Program-made: the position numbers and the translations under genes
Notes under the pieces: generated by a model
Databases searched by the model: none
What the model saw: the letters and a program-made list of their open reading frames with translations, nothing else
What the model was told of the DNA's origin: nothing
Shown here: one piece after another, positions 16,643 to 18,899 of the stretch
Layout of the letters: the number at the start of each line of letters is the position of its first letter
Numbering within the stretch: the first letter of the stretch is position 1
NCBI GenBank assembly: GCA_040772885.1
Contig: JAXGXF010000021.1
Coordinates: 1-18,899, forward strand
Direction: 5' to 3'
From: Pullichristensenella sp002068815
GTDB lineage: Bacteria; Bacillota; Clostridia; Christensenellales; Aristaeellaceae
DNA length: 18,899 bases

Positions 16643-17673
16643 GCGCAGCGTGTTTGCAAAGCTCTCGAACCCGAAGTACATCATGGTGCTGGCGACGATC
16701 GGCATCTTCCTGGTCATCTACTTAGCCGGGGCGCCCTACGGCGGCAAGGGCTTCACGTCGGTTCGGACGTTTCTGAACCTGTTCGTCGACAACGCGTACA
16801 TAGGCGTGTCCGCCGTCAGCATGACGATGGTGCTGATCGCGGGCGGCATCGACCTGTCGGTCGGCGCGGTCGCGGCGCTGACGGGCATGTTCATCGCCTA
16901 TGGGAACTCGGTGCTCGGCATCGATCCGTTCCTGTGCATCGCGGCGCTCGTCGTCGGCGACCGTGTCGGACTCTTGATGGGCGCGATGATCCAATACCTG
17001 AACGTCCCGCCGTTCTCATCGCGACCCCTTGACCGGCATGTTCCTCGCGCGCGGCTCGACGGCGCTCATCTCCGCGGAGTCGATCGGCATCAGCCACCCG
17101 GCGTTCGATGCGCTGGCGAAGTGGAAGGTCGTGCTCTACGCGCCGTCGTTTGAAAACGGCTTCGAGTGGGTCAAGGTCAAGCCGACCGCGTTCATCAACT
17201 TCTACGTGCTCTTGTTCGTGTTCATGATACTGCTCGGCACATACCTCCTGCAGGCCACGAGGTTCGGGCGGAACGTCTACGCGATCGGCGGAAACGAGCA
17301 GTCCGCAAAGCTGATGGGCCTGCCGGTCGCGAGGACGAAGGTGCTCGTGTACGGCTTCAACGGGCTGTGCTCAGTGCTCGCGGGCGTCGCGTACACGCTG
17401 TACGTGAAGTCCGGCTGGTGCCAGAGCCTCTCGGACATGCAGCTCGACGTGATCTCCTCGGCGGTCATCGGAGGAACGCTGCTCACGGGCGGCGTCGGCT
17501 ACATGTTCGGGACGTTCTGCGGCGTGCTCTTGAAGTCGCTGATCCCGGCGCTGATCACGTTCAACGGAAACCTGCTCTCCTGGTGGGGCAAGATCGCGAC
17601 CGGCGCGCTGCTCCTTCTGTTCATCGTTCTCCAGCGCGTGGTCGTCGCGAGCTCCGACAAGAAGAAGCACTGA
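16629..17673 (+). pseudogene. yjfF: Second sugar permease (YjfF-like), frameshifted as given
   Basis: Second permease of the same importer, like YjfF, in the BPD_transp_2 family. The N-terminal part (16629 to about 17015) reads through SMTMVLIAGGIDLSVGA and ends at LMGAMIQYLNVPPF. The C-terminal part continues in another frame from about 17018 to the stop at 17673, with TGMFLARGSTALISAESIGI, RFGRNVYAIGGNEQSAKLMGL, ISSAVIGGTLLTGGVGYMFG and SSWWGKIATG equivalents. Between PPF and the TGM motif there are 16 bases where the family has four codons (12), so the frame is lost by +1, and the first frame stops at 17153. Joined, the protein would have about 345 residues, near normal length. The start is the ATG at 16629 (GTG at 16626 and 16635 are alternatives). 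Conservation on both sides of the break and small compensating indels upstream suggest sequence error or a very recent mutation. Confidence 0.85.
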
Positions 17674-17689
17674 CCTTCAAAAATTTAAC

Positions 17690-17718
17690 TTGACTTTGTC
17701 CCCGTCCCGGGGTATAAT
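17690..17718 (+). promoter_or_regulatory. Sigma-A promoter of rplJ-rplL
   Basis: TTGACT (17690-17695) and TATAAT (17713-17718) are exactly 17 bases apart. It lies 17 bp after the end of the permease gene, with no terminator visible between, so some read-through from the sugar operon is possible. Confidence 0.92.
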
Positions 17719-17725
17719 TCGCGAT

Positions 17726-17850
17726 GGCTGAAAAGCCGCCGTGCCAGAGACAGCGAGTGCCAACAGGCATAATGATCCCCCCCCGGATCGCTCGCCGAGG
17801 CGCAAAGGAATGTGTTTTGCACGCCCTTGCGCCCATGCGCAGGGGCTTTT
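17726..17850 (+). ncRNA. Ribosomal protein L10 leader
   Basis: The transcribed leader between the promoter and rplJ is about 165 bases and has the layout of the L10 leader. It holds CCGTGCC...AGACAGCGAG (about 17739-17757), a C-run arm and GCTCGCCGAGG (about 17790-17800). These form the conserved junction bound by the L10-(L12)4 complex in Firmicutes. It allows autoregulation of rplJ and rplL by premature termination. Boundaries are approximate; a covariance-model search was not run. Confidence 0.78.
17823..17850 (+). terminator. Attenuator hairpin in the L10 leader
   Basis: GCCCTTGCGC (17823-17832) pairs with GCGCAGGGGC (17837-17846, one G-U pair) around a 4-base loop and is followed by TTTT (17847-17850). 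The site lies about 40 bases before the rplJ start codon and would stop transcription when L10 is in excess. Confidence 0.75.
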
Positions 17851-17891
17851 CATTGCCGTCAATATGGACGGGAATGTGAGGTGTTGAAACG

Positions 17892-18422
17892 ATGTCCAAA
17901 AACTTTGAACTCAAGAAGACGGTCGTCGCCGAGATTCGCGAAAAGCTCGGTCGCGCGCAGTCCGTCGTACTCATCGATTATCGCGGCCTGACGGTCGAGG
18001 AGGTCACCGACCTCCGCAACCAGTTCCGCAAGGCGGGCGTGGAATATGCGGTTCTCAAGAACACCATGCTCACGCTGGCGGCTCGCGATCTTGGTATCCG
18101 TGGGCTCGAAGACTACCTGAAGGGCCCCACTGCGGTGGCTTTTGGCTACCAGGATCCGGTCGCCCCAGCGAAGATCATCACCGAGTACCTGAAGAAGAAC
18201 AAGAAGATCAGCGTCAAGTGCGGCATGGTCGACAGGAAGGTCGTCGATCAGGCGGGCGTGACGGCTCTGGCGGAGCTTCCGCCCAGGGAAGTCCTCATCG
18301 CCAAGCTCATGGGCAGCATGAATGCCCCGATCACCGGGTTCGTGGGCGTGCTGTCCGGCGTCCTCCGCAAGTTCGTGTACGCGGTCGAGGCGGTTCGCAA
18401 GCAGAAGGCCGGCGAAGAGTAA
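17892..18422 (+). CDS. rplJ: 50S ribosomal protein L10
   Basis: Large-subunit stalk base protein that binds 23S rRNA and carries L7/L12 dimers on its C-terminal helix. The 176 residues are typical in length, with the N-terminal VVAEIREKLGRAQSVVLIDYRGLTV (about 11-35, in two parts), VEYAVLKNTMLTLA and the C-terminal helix VLRKFVYAVEAVRKQKAGEE. GAGGTG lies 8 bases upstream of the ATG. It is followed by rplL at 57 bp, the standard arrangement, and is under the L10 leader. Confidence 0.97.
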   Translation: MSKNFELKKTVVAEIREKLGRAQSVVLIDYRGLTVEEVTDLRNQFRKAGVEYAVLKNTMLTLAARDLGIRGLEDYLKGPTAVAFGYQDPVAPAKIITEYLKKNKKISVKCGMVDRKVVDQAGVTALAELPPREVLIAKLMGSMNAPITGFVGVLSGVLRKFVYAVEAVRKQKAGEE

Positions 18423-18479
18423 CCGGCTTGGAACAGACACCGATTCCCCCCAACTACGAAGAAATATGGAGGTATCATC

Positions 18480-18857
18480 ATGAATCGTGCTGAGATTATT
18501 TCCGCCATTGAGTCCATGACCGTCCTCGAGCTTTCCGAGCTCGTGAAGGAACTCGAGGAGAAGTTCGGCGTATCCGCCGCCGCCCCCGTCGCCGTCGCCG
18601 CCGCGCCCGCGGCCGCCGCAGCCGCCGCTCCCGAGGAGGAGAAGACCGAGTTCGACGTCATCCTGAAGGAAGTCGGCCCGGAGAAGATCAAGGTCATCAA
18701 GGTCGTTCGCGAAGTCGTCGCGGGCCTGGGCCTGAAGGAAGCGAAGGACCTCGTCGACAGCTGCCCGAAGCCCGTCAAGGAGGGCATCTCCAAGGAGGCC
18801 GCCGAGGAGATCAAGAAGAAGTTCGCCGAGGTCGGCGCGACCATCGAGATCAAGTAA
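18480..18857 (+). CDS. rplL: 50S ribosomal protein L7/L12
   Basis: Stalk protein that recruits translation factors to the ribosome. The 125 residues comprise the N-terminal dimerisation domain (about 1-34), an alanine-rich hinge (about 35-56) and the conserved C-terminal factor-binding domain with KIKVIKVVREVVAGLGLKEAKDLVD and PVKEGISKEAAEEIKKK. GGAGG precedes the ATG. It shares the rplJ transcript. Confidence 0.98.
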   Translation: MNRAEIISAIESMTVLELSELVKELEEKFGVSAAAPVAVAAAPAAAAAAAPEEEKTEFDVILKEVGPEKIKVIKVVREVVAGLGLKEAKDLVDSCPKPVKEGISKEAAEEIKKKFAEVGATIEIK

Positions 18858-18878
18858 CCCGGCATTGTTCCCCTCGAA

Positions 18879-18899
18879 TCCGCCCCGGCCTGGGGCGGA
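18879..18899 (+). terminator. Terminator stem after rplL, cut by the window edge
   Basis: TCCGCCCC (18879-18886) and GGGGCGGA (18892-18899) form a perfect 8-bp stem with a 5-base loop, 21 bases after the rplL stop. The T run expected for a terminator lies beyond the window end and cannot be checked. Confidence 0.65.

Noticed and set aside
17013..17034. Programmed ribosomal frameshift in the second permease
   Set aside because: There is no slippery heptamer with a downstream structure, the extra bases are best explained as several small insertions, and permeases of this family are not known to use frameshifting.
18587..18632. GCC-rich run in the rplL region as a DNA repeat element
   Set aside because: It encodes the normal alanine-rich hinge of L7/L12.

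Overview
The window comes from a GC-rich, endospore-forming low-branching Firmicute, most likely a member of the Clostridia. Evidence: both dipicolinate synthase subunits (spoVFA/spoVFB) are present, Shine-Dalgarno sites are strong, promoters are sigma-A-like, and there is a Firmicutes-style L10 leader ahead of rplJ-rplL. The closest named order cannot be fixed from sequence alone; a gut or rumen Christensenellales-type lineage is only a guess.

Left part (1-7494, minus strand). Reading leftward, the genes are: a small cytoplasmic orphan protein; a membrane-bound zinc protease of the YugP type; a heavy-metal resistance pair (CadC-like ArsR repressor plus a short Zn/Cd P-type ATPase) with a readable promoter and operator; glyA overlapping a dimeric dUTPase gene (both feed thymidylate synthesis); and spoVFA-spoVFB. 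Intrinsic terminators are clear after the dUTPase gene and after the YugP-type gene. A perfect consensus promoter at the left edge fires out of the window.

Middle and right (7522-17673, plus strand). A membrane-anchored endonuclease/exonuclease/phosphatase-fold enzyme is followed by a seven-gene sugar module. First comes a sensing operon: lipoprotein sugar-binding protein, LytS/YesM-type histidine kinase, YesN-type AraC response regulator. A 246-bp regulatory gap with direct repeats follows. Then comes an uptake operon: a second, non-lipoprotein sugar-binding protein, a double-domain ABC ATPase and two permeases. All transport parts look like the galactofuranose system YtfQ-YtfR-YtfT-YjfF. 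The two binding proteins are paralogues, so one probably works as the extracellular input of the kinase (as XylFII does for LytS in Clostridium beijerinckii) and the other delivers sugar to the transporter. The last permease gene is frameshifted as given, with several apparent indels packed into about 75 bp. This looks more like sequence error than decay.

Right edge (17690-18899). A sigma-A promoter, an L10 autoregulatory leader ending in an attenuator-like hairpin, rplJ, rplL and the start of a terminator.

The most interesting points are the duplicated binding protein split between sensing and transport, the repeats in front of the uptake operon, the overlapping hairpins between the binding-protein and ATPase genes, and the unrecognised 300-residue protein. 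No mobile element, CRISPR array, tRNA or rRNA was seen.
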